64,000 bases of DNA, taken from the NCBI GenBank assembly GCA_009783565.1, contig WRDF01000002.1:244505-308504 (forward strand), given 5' to 3'. A model generated the notes under the pieces. The model saw only the letters and a program-made list of their open reading frames with translations. It made no database searches and was not told the DNA's origin. Source of the DNA: Rikenellaceae bacterium (GTDB taxonomy: Bacteria > Bacteroidota > Bacteroidia > Bacteroidales > Rikenellaceae). A program made the translations under genes and the position numbers. Positions 45,932 through 56,719 of the stretch are shown here, in pieces (the first letter of the stretch is position 1; each line of letters begins with the position of its first letter).

Positions 45932-48118
45932 TTAATTCCCCAGCGTCAGCTGCACGACCTGTCCGGGCCGCGCGGGAGCATTGGGCGCAGGCGATTGTGC
46001 GATCACCCTGCCCGCACCGGTGAGGCGCACCGTAAATCCCGCCTCGTCGAGCATGAAAATCGCATCGCGCAATCCTTTGCCCACAACTGACGGCACGGCT
46101 ATGCCTGCGAGAAACATGTCGTCCTCATCCCTTTCTTCTTCTGTCGCGCACGCAGCCTCAGCCGTCTGCCAGCCACCATAGGCCCACCATCCGTCGCCTC
46201 TGACCGATGCCGGCGAGGGCAGCGCGAGGCCCTGTGCCGCACGCCGCACCACGTCGGCGCGTCCACCTTTGAACTCCGCCTCCGAGGGCAGCTGCCGCGC
46301 AGGGCCGTAGCTCTTGTCGTGCAGCTCGATCGTCCGCGCGTAAATGCGGTCGGCTACGGCGCGGAATACAGGCCCCGCGACGTTCGACCCGTAAAGTTTC
46401 GTCACACTACCCGGCCGCTCGTGCGCCTTGATCACCACTATACAACTATATTTCGGGTTCTCGATAGGGAAATAGCCCGTAAATGTACACAGCAGATCGA
46501 GGCCGCCGTTTGGGTGACGATACCCGCCGCCCTGAACTACCTGCTGTGCCGTGCCGGTCTTGGCGACTGCCGTATACGCCGCGCCGCGCATCACATTGCG
46601 CCCCGTGCCTGCCTCGACAACCCCCGCCAACGCACTCTGTGCCGCGCGGATCGCCGACGGTGAGGCCACAGCTTCACTCAACACCTCCGGCTCGAAGCGA
46701 TGCAGCGTCTCGCCATAGCTGCGCACCTCGCGAACGAGCATCGGACGCATCATACGGCCGTTATTGGCAACCGTATTGTAAAGCACCAACGTGTGCAGCG
46801 GTGTTATTTCCAGCCCATAGCCGTAGGACATCATCACCAGCGACTTGCCGTGCCAGTTGCGGCGGTCCGACGGATCGACAATAAGCGGGGTGCGTTCGCC
46901 TATCAGATCGATACCCGTGCGGCTGCCCATCCGCAGGTTGTCGCGAATGTAGCTGACGAACCGTGAAGGCGAACCTGAGAAATGTTTCTGTATCGAACGC
47001 GCGAAACCGATGTTCGACGATTGTTCGAACGTCTCACCAAGCGTCAGAATCCCGTTCCGGCTGACGTCGCGAACATCGGTTATGCCTACCCGCGCCGTCA
47101 GTCCCGCGTCGGGGCGGCAATCGACCATATCGGTGATTCTCATCCCCCCTTCGTCCAGCAGCGCCAGCAACGTGGCGAGCTTGAACGTCGAACCCGGCTC
47201 GACAGGCGTGCCTATGGCATAGTTGTAGATCTCGCCGTAGTCGCCGCCGTCCATTCGCCCCAGATTGCTCATCGCGACGATCTCGCCAGTCGCCACCTCC
47301 ATCAGGATCACCGTGCCCCAGTAGGCATTAAATTCTCGGAGTTGGCGGCGCAACATGTTTTCCGCAACATCCTGAATATCGGCGTCTATCGTCGTTACGA
47401 TATCGAATCCGTTCTCAGGTTCGCTGTTGCCCTCATCATCGACCGGAATCCAGAACGACCCCGAGATTTTCTGTTTCATCGTAAATCCGTCCGTGCCCCG
47501 CAACAGCGAATCGTATTGAAGTTCCAGCCCGCGCACAGGCTCGTCGTCGCGTATAGAACCTATCACCGACCGCGCCAGCGATCCGCTCGGCAGAAACCGA
47601 CGGCTCGACGGCTCGGCGATATAGCCGCTGCGAAACCGCCCGGCACGGAACAACGGGAATTGTGCTATTTGTTTCTCCTCCGTATACGACACTTTGCGAC
47701 GGTTCAGCCTCTCATAGCGTTTCCTGTCCCGAAACCCGCTCTCCAACAGCGTCTTATAATGCGAGGCGGGAGCATCGCCGAAGAACTGCGCCAGCGAGCG
47801 TGCCAGCGTATCCGCAATGCGTGAAAAACTGTCCTGCGTCATGCGTAGCACCCCGAAGTCCATGCGTATCTCATATTCAGGGATCGTCGTGGCAAGAATG
47901 CGTCCGTCGCGCCCCAGAATATCGCCCCGTTCGGCCGGTATCCGAAACCGCCGGAAAGTAATATCCTCCGCCCGTTCACGCAGTTCGTCGCCGTCCGACC
48001 CGTACTGAATCGATACGATGCGCCCCACGATAGCCATACCCGTGAGCAGAAAAATGACGTAAAGCCATCTCGCCCGCCGCAGAATATCTTTGCCTATGGT
48101 TCGCTTTTTTTCAGCCAT
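45932..48118 (-). CDS. ftsI: Division-specific penicillin-binding transpeptidase with PASTA domain
   Basis: 728 residues starting MAEKKRTIGKDILRRARWLY; the frame continues upstream to 48169 but that part is repeat family D sequence, so it is left out. One membrane helix (about 18-38) is followed by the PBP dimerisation domain and the transpeptidase domain with SxxK in EPGSTFKLATLLA, SxN in EQSSNIGF and KTG in VAKTGTAQQV. A C-terminal PASTA domain (VPSVVGKGLRDAIFMLDEAG, about the last 65 residues) resembles Spo VD/Bacteroidetes FtsI. It cross-links septal peptidoglycan. Confidence 0.96.
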   Translation of the reverse strand: MAEKKRTIGKDILRRARWLYVIFLLTGMAIVGRIVSIQYGSDGDELRERAEDITFRRFRIPAERGDILGRDGRILATTIPEYEIRMDFGVLRMTQDSFSRIADTLARSLAQFFGDAPASHYKTLLESGFRDRKRYERLNRRKVSYTEEKQIAQFPLFRAGRFRSGYIAEPSSRRFLPSGSLARSVIGSIRDDEPVRGLELQYDSLLRGTDGFTMKQKISGSFWIPVDDEGNSEPENGFDIVTTIDADIQDVAENMLRRQLREFNAYWGTVILMEVATGEIVAMSNLGRMDGGDYGEIYNYAIGTPVEPGSTFKLATLLALLDEGGMRITDMVDCRPDAGLTARVGITDVRDVSRNGILTLGETFEQSSNIGFARSIQKHFSGSPSRFVSYIRDNLRMGSRTGIDLIGERTPLIVDPSDRRNWHGKSLVMMSYGYGLEITPLHTLVLYNTVANNGRMMRPMLVREVRSYGETLHRFEPEVLSEAVASPSAIRAAQSALAGVVEAGTGRNVMRGAAYTAVAKTGTAQQVVQGGGYRHPNGGLDLLCTFTGYFPIENPKYSCIVVIKAHERPGSVTKLYGSNVAGPVFRAVADRIYARTIELHDKSYGPARQLPSEAEFKGGRADVVRRAAQGLALPSPASVRGDGWWAYGGWQTAEAACATEEERDEDDMFLAGIAVPSVVGKGLRDAIFMLDEAGFTVRLTGAGRVIAQSPAPNAPARPGQVVQLTLGN

Positions 48119-48127
48119 TCGTTTGCC

Positions 48128-48240
48128 TGCTTGTTCGGACTTCCGCTTGTAGCGGGAGTCCTGCGTCACGCTGCCGCCCCACGCGGCGTGACACTACTCG
48201 CAATGCTCGTACGCCCTCGCCGCCGTCGGCTGCCGCACGC
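48128..48240. repeat. Family D repeat upstream of ftsI
   Basis: About 110 bases containing GGACTTCCGCTTGTAGCGGG, GCCGCCCCACGCGGCGTGAC and GCCGCCGTCGG. Relatives are at 50605, 56519 and 60083. It lies between the ftsL-like and ftsI genes. Confidence 0.75.
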
Positions 48241-48258
48241 GCGCATGATTTCTAATAT

Positions 48259-48720
48259 TTACTCTGCCCCCCGCTCCGGATTCGGGATAACACGATTCGG
48301 CGTGAGCGACTCGTGCAGCGGAATCCGCCGCCGTTCGAGTTCCGTGATTATGTTACTTTGCCGCGTGGCGCGCATTTTGTCCGACGCGATGGTGAGCGAC
48401 TTGGCGCGCAGTTCTTTCACCTGCTCGGTCAGCCGCGCATATTCGCGATAAGTATACTGCGTGCGAAAAATATTCGCAATATAAAGGAACATCAGACACG
48501 CCACGAAAACGAGGAACGGATATGTGCGCGTCACACCGCTGCGCGACAGAATACTGCCCGTGAGCACCGACGCCACGCTCCAACCCTTCTTCTTGCGCTC
48601 GGTCTTGGAGGGCGGTTGCTCTGCGTTTGTATCCTCGAAACCATCTCCCTCTAAGGGGTCTTCCCAAGGTGCGCGTTCCGCAGCCACATCGCTTAGATCC
48701 GTATCTTTCTTCCTTTTCAT
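48259..48720 (-). CDS. FtsL-like division protein
   Basis: 153 residues starting MKRKKDTDLSDVAAERAPWE. A long charged cytoplasmic tail, one membrane helix (about 77-98, YPFLVFVACLMFLYIANIF) and a coiled coil (TYREYARLTEQVKELRAKSL) fit the FtsL family of the FtsQLB complex. The position between rsmH and ftsI is the conserved ftsL position. Sequence identity in this family is low, so the call rests on layout and context. Confidence 0.85.
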   Translation of the reverse strand: MKRKKDTDLSDVAAERAPWEDPLEGDGFEDTNAEQPPSKTERKKKGWSVASVLTGSILSRSGVTRTYPFLVFVACLMFLYIANIFRTQYTYREYARLTEQVKELRAKSLTIASDKMRATRQSNIITELERRRIPLHESLTPNRVIPNPERGAE

Positions 48721-48727
48721 AGGTGTT

Positions 48728-49633
48728 TTACTTCTTCTCGGCCGCCCGCATTTTTGCACTGCGCGAGCGTGGGTTGGCGGCAAGTTCTTCGGGCGTCGGG
48801 GTCAGAGCCTTGCGCGTGATGAGTTCGAATGGCGTATGAGCAACTCCATAAAAGTCTTTCCGTATCTCGCCACTGAAATCGCCGCTGCGCATGAAATTTT
48901 TCACCAGCCGGTCTTCGAGCGAATGGTAGGAGATCACCACCAACCGTCCGCCGGGCTTTAAAATCCGCAGGCTCTGCTCCAACGCCATTTTCAGCGCCTC
49001 CATCTCGCCGTTCACCTCGATGCGGAAGGCCTGGAAAAGTTTGGACAAAAACTTATTCTCGTCACGCGGTGGCGTACACGGTCGCACGGCCTCAATGAGT
49101 TGCCCGACCGTCTCTATGGGTGCGGCGGTGCGTGCGCGTACAATGCAGTCGGCCGTGCGGTGCGGCCGCTCGATTTCGCCCCACTCACCGATGATGCGTA
49201 TAAGTTGTTCGGACGTGTAATCGTTCACTGTTCGAGCCGCCGTCGTGCGGCCGCGCCGGTTCATTCGCATGTCCAGCGGAGCGTCAAAACGGAACGAGAA
49301 ACCGCGCTCGGCCGTGTCGAAATGGTGCGACGATACACCCAAATCGGCCAGCACACCATCGACCTGCGTCACTCCGTGCAGGCGCAACTGCGCGCGCATG
49401 AACCGGAAATTGCTCTCTACGAATGTGAACCGTGCGTCGTCTTGCGGCGCGTTTGCCCGCGCGTCGGTGTCCTGGTCGAAACCGAATAGCCTGCCGCCGC
49501 ACCCAAGCCGCGCAAGTATTTCGCGCGAATGTCCGCCACCGCCGAACGTAAGGTCGGCATACGTGCCATCTGCTTTAATATCAAGTAGTTGCACGGCTTC
49601 GGCCGCCATCACGGGGACATGGTATTCGCTCAT
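48728..49633 (-). CDS. rsmH: 16S rRNA m4C1402 methyltransferase
   Basis: 301 residues starting MSEYHVPVMAAEAVQLLDIK. SAM-binding region YADLTFGGGGHSREIL, then DLGVSSHHFDTAERGFSFR and the C-terminal VISYHSLEDRLVKNFM, all typical of RsmH (MraW). It methylates N4 of C1402 in the ribosomal P-site. It is the first gene of the partial division cluster; mraZ is not upstream. The longer frame to 49732 crosses the promoter box and is rejected. Confidence 0.96.
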   Translation of the reverse strand: MSEYHVPVMAAEAVQLLDIKADGTYADLTFGGGGHSREILARLGCGGRLFGFDQDTDARANAPQDDARFTFVESNFRFMRAQLRLHGVTQVDGVLADLGVSSHHFDTAERGFSFRFDAPLDMRMNRRGRTTAARTVNDYTSEQLIRIIGEWGEIERPHRTADCIVRARTAAPIETVGQLIEAVRPCTPPRDENKFLSKLFQAFRIEVNGEMEALKMALEQSLRILKPGGRLVVISYHSLEDRLVKNFMRSGDFSGEIRKDFYGVAHTPFELITRKALTPTPEELAANPRSRSAKMRAAEKK

Positions 49634-49659
49634 CTGTTGTGACTTTGCTCCAACGCTCA

Positions 49660-49703
49660 CAAAGTTACACAAAAAAATGTCATCCCGACCGTTCAGGATG
49701 ACA
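49660..49703. promoter_or_regulatory. rsmH promoter box and short family C hairpin
   Basis: Minus-strand TAACTTTG (49660-49667) 27 bases before the rsmH start. Next to it GTCATCCCGACCG / TTCAGGATGAC (49679-49703) is a small hairpin. Confidence 0.5.
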
Positions 49704-49741
49704 TACCATAAATGTTTTTCGGCGCGCCGCACACTCGCGTG

Positions 49742-50545
49742 TCACAGCGCTATTGTCGCCGGATCAAGGTTATCTTTCTCTATATCAAGGAAATAACGTG
49801 CCGTGCCCACGCGCAGCTCGTAAGTCGCCGCATCGTCGCACACGATCATGCCGCGCGGGTGTGTTTGCAGCGCGCTCGCCGTCCAGACGTGGCTGTACGC
49901 GCCTTCGATGACGTGGTGCAGTGCGCGCGCCTTGCCATGTCCGGTAGCCAGGATCACGACTTCGCGCGCGTCCATGACCGTTCCCACGCCCACCGTGAGC
50001 GCGAGTTTCGGCACTTTTGCCACGTCGCCGCCGAAAAACCGCGAGTTGGCCGCGATCGTCTCCGCCGTGAGGCTCTTGACCCGCGTGCGCGAGGTCATCG
50101 ACGAGAACGGCTCGTTGAACGCAACATGCCCGTCCGACCCGATGCCGCCCAGAAACAGGTCGATCCCGCCTGCGGCCGCAATTTTTTCCTCATACGACGT
50201 GCACTCCGTCTCCGCGTCGGGCGCGTTGCCGTCCAACAGATTGACATTCTGCGGGTTAATATCTATATGGTCGAAAAAATTGCGCCACATGAACGTGCGG
50301 TAGCTCTGCGGATGGTCGGCCGGCAACCCCGCATACTCGTCCATGTTGAACGTCACCACGTTGGCGAACGAAACCTTGCCCGCTTTGTGGAGCTTGATCA
50401 GTTCTTTATAGGTCTCCACGGGTGTCGAACCGGTCGGCAGCCCTATGACGAACCGTCCGCCGTTTTTTCCATTTATCCGTGCCGCGATATACCTCGCCGC
50501 CCACCGTGCAACTCCCTGAGTGTCAGGCTGAATGATTACTCTCAT
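49742..50545 (-). CDS. nagB: Glucosamine-6-phosphate deaminase
   Basis: 267 residues, full length. It turns glucosamine-6-phosphate into fructose-6-phosphate and ammonia. Motifs: [16 protein letters not shown] (phosphate loop), [11 protein letters not shown] (catalytic Asp) and [14 protein letters not shown] (catalytic His). The stop codon touches the palindrome ACACTCGCGTGT (about 49730-49741). A -7 box TAACTTTG lies on the minus strand at 50571-50578. Confidence 0.96.
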   Translation of the reverse strand: MRVIIQPDTQGVARWAARYIAARINGKNGGRFVIGLPTGSTPVETYKELIKLHKAGKVSFANVVTFNMDEYAGLPADHPQSYRTFMWRNFFDHIDINPQNVNLLDGNAPDAETECTSYEEKIAAAGGIDLFLGGIGSDGHVAFNEPFSSMTSRTRVKSLTAETIAANSRFFGGDVAKVPKLALTVGVGTVMDAREVVILATGHGKARALHHVIEGAYSHVWTASALQTHPRGMIVCDDAATYELRVGTARYFLDIEKDNLDPATIAL

Positions 50546-50604
50546 AATTTCAATTAAAAATTACGAACTACAAAGTTATTACTATTCTGCGTCATGTCAG
50601 GCGC

Positions 50605-50789
50605 GCCGTCGGCGGTGGGGTCGCCTGAGCGTAGCGAAGAAATAGCGTCCCGCCGCGTGGGGCGGCGGCGTGCCGCGCATGTCGCAAAAAACGCGACACG
50701 CCCCTGCCGGTCGTCATTGCGGCCTACGAGCCGCAATCTCTTATCTGCATTAGATTGCGGGTCAAGCCCGCAATAACACACACGTGCTA
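50605..50789. repeat. Family D repeat and family A pair downstream of lon
   Basis: GCCGTCGGCGGTGGGGTCGC starts the D element (about 50607-50715), with CCGCCGCGTGGGGCGGCGGC inside. The A pair follows (50718-50776: TCATTGCGGCCTACGAGCCG and ATTGCGGGTCAAGCCCGC). CACACACGTGC ends at the lon stop codon. Confidence 0.75.
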
Positions 50790-53216
50790 AACCAACGCCT
50801 GCCCCAGCACGTCGCTGTTCGTGCGGACGTAGTGGAAATTTATGCCCTCGATGTATTCGGGCTTGATGTCGAGCACGTCTTTGCGGTTGTCGTCGCTGAG
50901 CATAATTTGGTTGATTCCGGCGCGCTTGGCGGCCAGAATCTTCTCGCGGATGCCTCCGACGGGCATCACGCGTCCACGCAGCGTCGCCTCGCCCGTCATC
51001 GCAATACGGTCGCGCACACGCCGCCCCGTGAACGACGACACGATCGACGTAACCATCGTTATGCCCGCGCTCGGCCCGTCCTTCGGGATCGCGCCCTCGG
51101 GGACGTGGATATTAATATCGTTCTTCTCGAACATCACGGGATCAATGCCCAGCGTCGCGTGATTCGCCTTGACCCACTCATAGGCGATGGTGGCCGACTC
51201 TTTCATCACGTCGCCGAGGTTGCCCGTGAGGTTGAGCTTGCCCTTGCCGGGCGTCAGCACCGATTCGACGTACAGTATGTCGCCGCCAACCTCCGTCCAT
51301 GCAAGCCCCGTGACCACGCCGACTATATCTTCCACGTCGTACATATCGCGGCGGAACTTCGGCAGTCCGAGAATTTTCTCTATGTCCGCGTCGCCGATCG
51401 CAGGCTCGAACGTTTCTTCGAACCCGATGTTCTTCGCCCTGTGGCGCGCCAGTTTTGCAAGATTTTTATCCAGCGAACGCACTCCCGATTCGCGCGTGTA
51501 CTCGCTGACGATTTTTTCCATAATTTCGCGCGAAATGGTCATGTCGGCGGCCGGAACTCCGTGGGCTTCAAGTTGTTTGGGCAGCAGATGCCGCTCGCCG
51601 ATTTCCAACTTTTCCTCCATGATATATCCCGGAATGCTTATCATCTCCATGCGGTCGCGCAGCGCGGGGCTTATGTTCTGCACGTTGTTGGCTGTTGCGA
51701 TGAACAGCACCTTCGACAGGTCGTACTCGATGTCGAGATAATTATCGTGGAACGTCGTATTCTGTTCGGGGTCGAGCACTTCGAGCAATGCCGACGACGG
51801 GTCGCCGTGGTTGCTCATAGCCCCGACCTTGTCCACCTCGTCGAGGATGATGACGGGGTTCGACGCTCCGGCGCGCTTGATAGTCTGAATGATACGTCCG
51901 GGCATCGCTCCGATATAAGTACGCCTGTGACCGCGAATCTCGCTCTCATCGTGCAGTCCGCCGAGCGAAATACGCCCGAACTTGCGCCCCAGTGCCTCCG
52001 CCACCGACTTGCCCAACGACGTTTTACCCACTCCGGGAGGGCCGTAGAGACAGATAATCGGCGATTTCAGGTCACCTTTGAGCTTTATGACCGCCAGGTG
52101 TTCGAGGATGCGCTCCTTCACTTCGTCCAGCCCGTAATGGTCGGCGTCCAGCTGTTCGCGCGCGCGTTTCAGGTCGAGATTATCGGTCGTACACTCGTCC
52201 CAAGGCAACTCCAACAATAAGCTGAGATAGCTCACCTGCACCGAATACTCGGCGATAGCGGGATTAAGACGCTCCAGCTTGCTGAGTTCCTTTTCAAAAA
52301 TTTCAGATACCTCCTTGCTCCATTTCTTCTTTTTCGCCTTTTCGCGCATTTCGGCAATGTCGCCCTCGACCGAGTCGCCGCCCAACTCCTCCTGGATCGT
52401 GCGCATCTGCTGTTGGAGATAATACTCCCGCTGCTGCTGGTCCATATCCTGCTTTACCTTGCCCTGAATCTCGCTTTTAAGCTCGATGAGCTGTTGCAGT
52501 TTGACGAGGATTTCCAACAGCCGCTCCGCACGCGCCACGAGTCCCGGCGCTTCCAGCAGGTGCTGACGGTCGGCATCTTCGAGGTCGAAGTTCGAGCAGA
52601 TGAAGTTCACCAGCCCGCGCTTGCTGTCGATGTTCTTTATCGCGAACGCCGCCTCTTTCGGGATGTTCGGCGCAATGTTTATTATGTTCAGCGATATGTC
52701 GCGGATCGAGTCGATCAGCGCGTCGAACTCGGCATTGTTGCTCGACGGCAGGCTCTCTTTAATCGCTACCACGCTGGCCATGTAGTAAGGGTCGGAGGCG
52801 AGGAACTTGCGAATCTCTATCTTCTCCAACCCGTGCAGAATCACCGTCAGATTACCGTTAGGCATTTCGAGCACTTTCAGTATGCGCGCCGCCGTCCCTA
52901 CCTTATATATATCGTCCGCGCCGGGGTCCTCGATGCCTGCCTCTTTTTGCAGCACCGCACCCAGAATGCCCGCGCTGCGCTCCACCTCGCGAACCAGCTT
53001 CATCGACTTGTCGCGCCCGACGGTTATCGGCGTGATCGCGCCTGGAAACAACACCGAACTGCGCAGCGTCAGGATCGGCAGCACGTCGGGAAGCTCCACC
53101 GGCGACATCACATCGTCATCGTCGCCCGTCACTATCGGAATAACCTGATGCTGGCCGTCTAACAGTTCGGCAATGTCGGCAATATTTTTCAGGTTTACTC
53201 TATCTTTTTTGCTCAT
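50787..53216 (-). CDS. lon: ATP-dependent protease Lon
   Basis: 809 residues starting [21 protein letters not shown]-terminal LON substrate domain (about 45-250), a coiled-coil region, AAA+ domain with Walker [17 protein letters not shown] (about residue 390) and Walker [10 protein letters not shown], and the C-terminal peptidase with the Ser/Lys dyad in [11 protein letters not shown] (Ser about 714) and the Lys of [10 protein letters not shown]. It degrades damaged and regulatory proteins in the cytoplasm. The extended frame to 53309 crosses the promoter. Divergent from valS. Confidence 0.97.
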   Translation of the reverse strand: MSKKDRVNLKNIADIAELLDGQHQVIPIVTGDDDDVMSPVELPDVLPILTLRSSVLFPGAITPITVGRDKSMKLVREVERSAGILGAVLQKEAGIEDPGADDIYKVGTAARILKVLEMPNGNLTVILHGLEKIEIRKFLASDPYYMASVVAIKESLPSSNNAEFDALIDSIRDISLNIINIAPNIPKEAAFAIKNIDSKRGLVNFICSNFDLEDADRQHLLEAPGLVARAERLLEILVKLQQLIELKSEIQGKVKQDMDQQQREYYLQQQMRTIQEELGGDSVEGDIAEMREKAKKKKWSKEVSEIFEKELSKLERLNPAIAEYSVQVSYLSLLLELPWDECTTDNLDLKRAREQLDADHYGLDEVKERILEHLAVIKLKGDLKSPIICLYGPPGVGKTSLGKSVAEALGRKFGRISLGGLHDESEIRGHRRTYIGAMPGRIIQTIKRAGASNPVIILDEVDKVGAMSNHGDPSSALLEVLDPEQNTTFHDNYLDIEYDLSKVLFIATANNVQNISPALRDRMEMISIPGYIMEEKLEIGERHLLPKQLEAHGVPAADMTISREIMEKIVSEYTRESGVRSLDKNLAKLARHRAKNIGFEETFEPAIGDADIEKILGLPKFRRDMYDVEDIVGVVTGLAWTEVGGDILYVESVLTPGKGKLNLTGNLGDVMKESATIAYEWVKANHATLGIDPVMFEKNDINIHVPEGAIPKDGPSAGITMVTSIVSSFTGRRVRDRIAMTGEATLRGRVMPVGGIREKILAAKRAGINQIMLSDDNRKDVLDIKPEYIEGINFHYVRTNSDVLGQALV

Positions 53217-53239
53217 AACTTCATCTTGGTACAAGGTTA

Positions 53240-53271
53240 CAAAAATACGGTTTTTTGTGTATCTTTGCAAA
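53240..53271. promoter_or_regulatory. Overlapping divergent promoters of lon and valS
   Basis: On the minus strand TTTG (53268-53271), a 20-base spacer and TATTTTTG (53240-53247) form a full match for lon. On the plus strand TATCTTTG (53260-53267) is a -7 box for valS, with a leader of about 105 bases. The two polymerase sites overlap, so they would compete. Confidence 0.65.
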
Positions 53272-53376
53272 TTGGGTGCAAAAGTTGTGTTTCGCCTCAT
53301 TTTTGACAAATTGTCATACGGCAGTCGTAAAGCGCCTGCAATATTGTCACTATTTTGGATTTATAATCGAGATAAA

Positions 53377-55989
53377 ATGAAAATTGCCGACAAATACATC
53401 CCGGGGGAGATAGAGTCGAAGTGGTATGAATATTGGTTGGAGCGCGGGTTTTTCCACTCCGAGCCTGACGGGCGCGAACCTTACACGATAGTGATTCCGC
53501 CGCCGAACGTGACGGGAATCCTGCACATGGGCCACGTGCTGAACAACACGATCCAGGACGTGCTGGTGCGCCGTGCGCGGATGCAGGGCAAGAACGCCTG
53601 CTGGGTGCCGGGTACCGACCATGCGTCGATAGCGACGGAGGCGAAGGTCGTCGAACGGCTGCGCGAACGGGGGATTTCGAAAGAGAGCCTCACGCGCGAG
53701 GAGTTTCTGCGCTACGCATGGGAGTGGACGGACGAGCACGGCGGCATAATCCTGAAACAGTTGCGCAAGTTCGGTGCATCGTGCGATTGGGAGCGTACGG
53801 CATTCACGATGGACGAAGCGCGGAGCGAGAGCGTGCTGCGGGTTTTCGTAGACCTGTATAATAAAGGTAAGATATATCGCGGCATCCGCATGGTGAACTG
53901 GGACCCTGCGGCGCGCACCGCGCTTTCGGACGAGGAAGTGGTGTACAAGGAACAGGCGGGTAAACTATACTACCTCCGCTACATGGTCGAGGGCACGGAC
54001 GAGGCGGTTGTAGTGGCCACAACGCGGCCTGAGACCATTCTGGGCGACACGGCGCTGTGTGTGAACCCCACTGACCCGCGATATGCAGCGTTGAAGGGGC
54101 GGCGCGTGGTCGTGCCTTTGGTAGGACGTGCCGTGCCGGTTATCTTCGACGATTATGTGGACATGGAGTTCGGTACGGGTGCGTTGAAAGTTACGCCTGC
54201 GCACGACCCGAACGACTATGTATTGGGCGAAAAATACGGGTTGGAGTCGGTGGATATCTTTACCGACGAGGGGCGGATAAACGATCGTGTCGGTATATAT
54301 GCGGGTATGGACCGCTTCGAGTTGCGCACGCAAATCGAGAAAGACTTGGAGGCGGCGGGGCTTTTGGAGCGCGTCGAGCCTTATACCAACAGCGTGGGCT
54401 GCTCGGAGCGCACGGGCGTGCCTATCGAACCGAAGCTGTCGATGCAGTGGTGGCTGCGCATGGATGAGCTGGCGAAACCGGCTTTGGATGCGGTTATGGA
54501 CGATGTGATAAAATTTTATCCCGCGAAGTTCCGTAACACCTATCGCCACTGGATGGAGAACATAAAGGACTGGTGCATCTCGCGTCAGCTGTGGTGGGGA
54601 CATCAGATTCCGGCGTGGTACTTGCCGGGCGGCGGGTTCGTGGTTGCTGAGAACGAGCAGGAGGCATTGAGGATGGCGCGCGAGAAAGATGCGGGCTTGC
54701 AACTCGGAGACCTGCGCCGCGACGAGGACGCTCTGGACACGTGGTTCAGTTCGTGGTTGTGGCCTCTTTCGGTCTTCGACGGCATTCGTTATCCTGAAAA
54801 CCCGAATATTCAGTATTATTACCCGACAAACGACCTTGTGACTGCGCCCGAAATTATATTTTTCTGGGTGGCGCGGATGATCATGGCGGGGTATGAATAC
54901 CGCGGCGAACGACCGTTCGAGAACGTATATTTCACGGGCCTCGTGCGCGATAAGCTGCGGCGAAAGATGAGTAAGTCGCTGGGCAACTCGCCCGACCCGC
55001 TCGATATGATCGACCGCTATGGGGCCGACGGCGTGAGGGTGGCGATGCTGTTCTGCTCGGCGGCGGGCAACGACCTGATGTTCGACGAGTCGCTGTGCGA
55101 GCAGGGACGTAATTTTGCCAATAAGATATGGAACGCTTTCCGGCTGGTCGAGTCGTGGGAGGTGTCGCCGGAGGCCGAGCAGCCCGAGAGCGCGCGGCTT
55201 GCGGGCGAGTGGTTCGGGGCGGTCTTGTCGCGCGCGTGCGGCGAGGTCGGGCGCAGTTTTGAGCATTACGGCATTTCGGAGGCTTTGATGACCGTATATA
55301 AGCTCGTGCGCGACGATTTTTCGTCGTGGTACTTGGAGATGGTGAAGCCGCCTTACGGAGAGCCTATCGATGCGCGGACGCTCGGCGAGGCCAAAGCGTT
55401 TTTCGGGCAGTTGCTGCAAATCCTGCACCCGTTCATGCCGTTCATAACCGAGGAGATATGGCAGTCGCTCGCGCCGCGCGAGGCGGGGGAAAGCATCATG
55501 GTCAGCCTTTTGCCCGTTTGTGGCGCGGCCGATGAAGCTCTGCTGGCCGAATTCGACAAGGTTCAGCAGGCTATCACCGCCGTTCGCGGGATTCGGCAGG
55601 AGAAGAACATTCCGTCGCGCGATGCTCTGACACTGCGCGTTATCGCCGATGAGAATTATCACCCGCACTATAACCCGCTGCTTGTGAAGATGGCGAACCT
55701 CTCGGCGGTCGAAGAAATTGCGGAAAAAGACCCTACGGCGGCGGCGTTTATCGTCAAAACGACGCAATATTTTGTACCCGTGGGCGTGGATGCGGCAGCC
55801 GAATTGGAACGGTTGAGCGGCGAACTTTCGTATCAGGAGGGTTTCCTGCGCTCGGTTCTCGCGAAACTCGGCAACGAGCGTTTTGTGGCGAGCGCACCGG
55901 TGAAAGTCGTAGAAACCGAGCGAGCGAAGCAGGCCGATGCCGAAGCCAAAATTGCCGCTATCCGTGAACGGATCGCCGCGTTGAAATAG
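53377..55989 (+). CDS. valS: Valyl-tRNA synthetase
   Basis: 870 residues starting [20 protein letters not shown]; the frame extended to 53173 is rejected as leader. HIGH motif HMGH at residues 50-53 in [23 protein letters not shown] at about 531-538, editing domain between them, and a C-terminal coiled coil (about 805-870) that contacts tRNA. It charges tRNA-Val. Its mRNA leader is long enough for regulation, but no structure is obvious. Confidence 0.98.
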   Translation: MKIADKYIPGEIESKWYEYWLERGFFHSEPDGREPYTIVIPPPNVTGILHMGHVLNNTIQDVLVRRARMQGKNACWVPGTDHASIATEAKVVERLRERGISKESLTREEFLRYAWEWTDEHGGIILKQLRKFGASCDWERTAFTMDEARSESVLRVFVDLYNKGKIYRGIRMVNWDPAARTALSDEEVVYKEQAGKLYYLRYMVEGTDEAVVVATTRPETILGDTALCVNPTDPRYAALKGRRVVVPLVGRAVPVIFDDYVDMEFGTGALKVTPAHDPNDYVLGEKYGLESVDIFTDEGRINDRVGIYAGMDRFELRTQIEKDLEAAGLLERVEPYTNSVGCSERTGVPIEPKLSMQWWLRMDELAKPALDAVMDDVIKFYPAKFRNTYRHWMENIKDWCISRQLWWGHQIPAWYLPGGGFVVAENEQEALRMAREKDAGLQLGDLRRDEDALDTWFSSWLWPLSVFDGIRYPENPNIQYYYPTNDLVTAPEIIFFWVARMIMAGYEYRGERPFENVYFTGLVRDKLRRKMSKSLGNSPDPLDMIDRYGADGVRVAMLFCSAAGNDLMFDESLCEQGRNFANKIWNAFRLVESWEVSPEAEQPESARLAGEWFGAVLSRACGEVGRSFEHYGISEALMTVYKLVRDDFSSWYLEMVKPPYGEPIDARTLGEAKAFFGQLLQILHPFMPFITEEIWQSLAPREAGESIMVSLLPVCGAADEALLAEFDKVQQAITAVRGIRQEKNIPSRDALTLRVIADENYHPHYNPLLVKMANLSAVEEIAEKDPTAAAFIVKTTQYFVPVGVDAAAELERLSGELSYQEGFLRSVLAKLGNERFVASAPVKVVETERAKQADAEAKIAAIRERIAALK

Positions 55990-55992
55990 GAA

Positions 55993-56105
55993 TGTCATTG
56001 CGGGCTTGACCCGCAATCTCGAACAGAACGTTATTGCGAGCCTGAAAGGCGAAGCAATCCAGTTTTCTTTATGGATTGCTTCGGGTCTGCGACCCTTGCA
56101 ATGAC
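55993..56105. repeat. Family A and family B repeats after valS
   Basis: GTCATTGCGGGCTTGACCCG with CAATCTC (55993-56018) followed by a family B element (56030-56105) with arms TTATTGCGAGCCTGAAAGGC and CTTGCAATGACG. The valS stop is three bases before. Confidence 0.78.
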
Positions 56106-56157
56106 GAAACCGGATTGCGAACGAATTGCCGCAATGACAGCTCACTTACTATACTTT

Positions 56158-56505
56158 ATGAGCAACAACGATTGGAAGTCGAGGCTTGGGATGGTGTATT
56201 CGACAAATCCCGATTATGAATACCATACCGATGGTGATAGGCAGCAGGCGACATTGCCGCCCGCCGAGCAGGATTTGCGCGTATGGCTCGACCGCAAGCA
56301 GCGTGCGGGTAAGCAGGTGACGCTCGTTCGCGGGTTCGTGGGGTCGGATGACGACCTGCGGGCGTTGGGCAGTATGTTGAAGAACAAATGCGGAGTGGGC
56401 GGCACGGCAAAGGATGGCGAAATTATCATACAAGGAGACTTTCGCGACCGCATTGTCGACTTGCTCACCACTGCCGGTTACCGCGCGAAAAAAGCGGGAG
56501 GGTAA
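56158..56505 (+). CDS. SUI1/eIF1-family translation factor (YciH-like)
   Basis: 115 residues starting MSNNDWKSRLGMVYSTNPDY. The SUI1 core is clear: RKQRAGKQVTLVRGFVG and NKCGVGGTAKDGEIIIQGDF (the CGxGG loop), like eukaryotic eIF1 and bacterial YciH. It probably influences start-codon selection on the 30S subunit. It follows valS but is separated by repeats. A frame beginning at 56071 is repeat-derived. Confidence 0.92.
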   Translation: MSNNDWKSRLGMVYSTNPDYEYHTDGDRQQATLPPAEQDLRVWLDRKQRAGKQVTLVRGFVGSDDDLRALGSMLKNKCGVGGTAKDGEIIIQGDFRDRIVDLLTTAGYRAKKAGG

Positions 56506-56518
56506 CGAACGCGTGTTT

Positions 56519-56700
56519 TGGCACGTCGTCGGCGGAGGGGTCGCCTGAGCGAAGCGAATAAATAACGTCACGCCGCCGCCCCACGCGGCTTGACGCTATT
56601 TCGCAAAAAACGCGAAAGCCCTGCCGGACGATTGTCATTGCGGCCTGCGAGCCGCAATCTCAAACGGGCGCAAGATTGCGGGTCAAGCCTGCAATGACAA
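56519..56700. repeat. Family D repeat and family A pair
   Basis: The stretch 56506-56820 has no gene. It holds a D element (GTCGTCGGCGGAGGGGTCGC, then GCCGCCGCCCCACGCGGC, to about 56630), an A pair (TCATTGCGGCCTGCGAGCCG / ATTGCGGGTCAAGCCTGC, 56634-56698), then the terminator at 56720. Confidence 0.75.
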
Positions 56701-56719
56701 ACCTGACATCCCAGAAACA

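Noticed and set aside
48119..48169. N-terminal extension of ftsI
   Set aside because: It is a translation of repeat family D; MAEKKRTIG at 48118 matches the usual start better.
53965..56145. 726-residue open frame on the minus strand
   Set aside because: It lies antisense to valS, is rich in Arg/His/Val/Ala as expected from the complement of a GC-rich gene, and has no recognisable motif.
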